Assembly: GCA_003252145.1 (NCBI GenBank)
Contig: QKDJ01000231.1
Location: 1 to 6,437 of the forward strand
Direction: 5' to 3'
DNA: 6,437 nt
DNA from: Azovibrio restrictus
GTDB taxonomy: Bacteria > Pseudomonadota > Gammaproteobacteria > Burkholderiales > Rhodocyclaceae
Both the position numbers and the translations under genes were made by a program. Numbering within the stretch: the stretch's first letter is position 1; every line of letters begins with the position of its first letter. Shown here piece by piece: positions 5,962-6,437 of this stretch. The notes under the pieces were generated by a model. That model ran no database searches. It was not told the DNA's origin and saw nothing but the letters and a program-made list of their open reading frames with translations.

Positions 5962-6437
5962 CATCAGACCCACCGCAGCATCCGCCCTACCGCCGTGGCC
6001 GGCATGTTCTACCCGGCGGATCCGGATCAGTTGCGCCAGCAGGTTGAAACCCTGCTGGCCGCAGCCCACACCGAGCCTCCGAGTCAGCAACCCAAGGCCC
6101 TGATCGTGCCCCACGCGGGCTACATCTACTCGGGTGCTACCGCAGCCCAAGCCTATGCCCTGTTGCCCCCCTGGCGCGACGGCATCAAAAAAGTCGTGTT
6201 ATTGGGGCCCAATCACCGGGTTCCCCTCAAAGGTATCGCCATCCCCAGCTGGGAGGAATTTGCCTCCCCCCTGGGCTTGATCCCGGTGGATCAAAGTATC
6301 CTGACGACCCTGCGGGATCTGCCCCAGGTTCAGGTCAGCGACCTGCCCCACGTTCAGGAACACGCCCTGGAGGTGCAATTGCCCTTTCTCCAATGCACCC
6401 TGAACGACTTTCAACTGCTTCCCCTGGTCGTCGGTCA
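5959..6437 (+). CDS. amrB: Memo-family protein, AmmeMemoRadiSam system protein B (3' end outside the window)
   Basis: The first 159 codons of a Memo/YjjX-unrelated, LigB-like protein are present, and the frame is still open at the right edge. Family signatures are clear: RPTAVAGMFYPAD at about 9-21, IVPHAGYIYSG with His52 at about 49-59, LLGPNHRVPL with His86 at about 81-90, and EHALEVQLPF with His135 at about 134-143. These correspond to the human MEMO1 motifs around His49 and His81, in a fold shared with class III extradiol dioxygenases. The partner Cys (Cys244 in human MEMO1) would lie beyond the window. In bacteria the gene often neighbours an AMMECR1-domain gene (amrA) and a radical SAM gene (amrS), which would be expected downstream. 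The bacterial function is not established. About half of the usual 260-300 residues is visible. It starts 63 nt after prmB. Confidence 0.88.
   Translation, partial: MHQTHRSIRPTAVAGMFYPADPDQLRQQVETLLAAAHTEPPSQQPKALIVPHAGYIYSGATAAQAYALLPPWRDGIKKVVLLGPNHRVPLKGIAIPSWEEFASPLGLIPVDQSILTTLRDLPQVQVSDLPHVQEHALEVQLPFLQCTLNDFQLLPLVVG

Noticed and set aside
6187..6193. AAAAAAG run as a possible slippery frameshift site in the Memo gene
   Set aside because: The codon phase is AAA AAA G rather than A AAA AAG, and the protein continues normally in frame after it.
411..6370. The heptamer GCCCTGG occurs about 17 times on the + strand, and I saw no CCAGGGC, suggesting a Chi-like oriented motif
   Set aside because: The copies I phase-checked all read in frame as Ala-Leu codons (GCC CTG G) in + strand genes, so codon usage explains the count and the strand bias.

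Overview
The window is a compact, almost wall-to-wall coding stretch, GC-rich, with every recognisable gene on the + strand. Gene content and protein flavour (a proteobacterial DapC, a PilU-type ATPase and PrmB) point to a Gram-negative proteobacterium. My best guess is a betaproteobacterium of the Rhodocyclales type. That placement is inference from protein similarity by eye, and the genus cannot be resolved. I see no rRNA, tRNA, CRISPR array, insertion sequence or sign of recent transfer.

Layout: (1) 1-456, the 3' end of an unrecognised gene that enters from the left edge. (2) 457-534, a short spacer holding a plausible sigma70-type promoter. (3) 535-5895, a five-gene cluster dapC - dapD - pilU-like - dapE - prmB with gaps of 15, 38 and 51 nt and finally an 8-nt overlap. 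(4) 5896-5958, a 63-nt spacer with weak hairpin and promoter signals. (5) 5959-6437, the 5' part of a Memo-family (AmmeMemoRadiSam system B) gene that runs off the right edge.

The cluster carries the three dedicated enzymes of the succinylase branch of diaminopimelate/lysine synthesis. DapD succinylates tetrahydrodipicolinate, DapC transaminates the product, and DapE removes the succinyl group to give L,L-DAP for lysine and peptidoglycan. Catalytic residues are visible in all three, so the branch looks functional. Inserted between dapD and dapE is a type IV pilus retraction ATPase of the PilU type, with all nucleotide-binding motifs intact and no pilT beside it. dapE is translationally overlapped by prmB, the methyltransferase for ribosomal protein L3.

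The points most worth a second look are the pilus motor inside a DAP operon, the GC-rich hairpin between pilU and dapE whose T-tract lies on the minus strand, the absence of a Shine-Dalgarno sequence in front of dapE, the unrecognised first gene, and the Memo-family gene at the right edge. Nothing here is convincingly a wholly new system. Most of the window is well-known housekeeping machinery in a somewhat unexpected arrangement.
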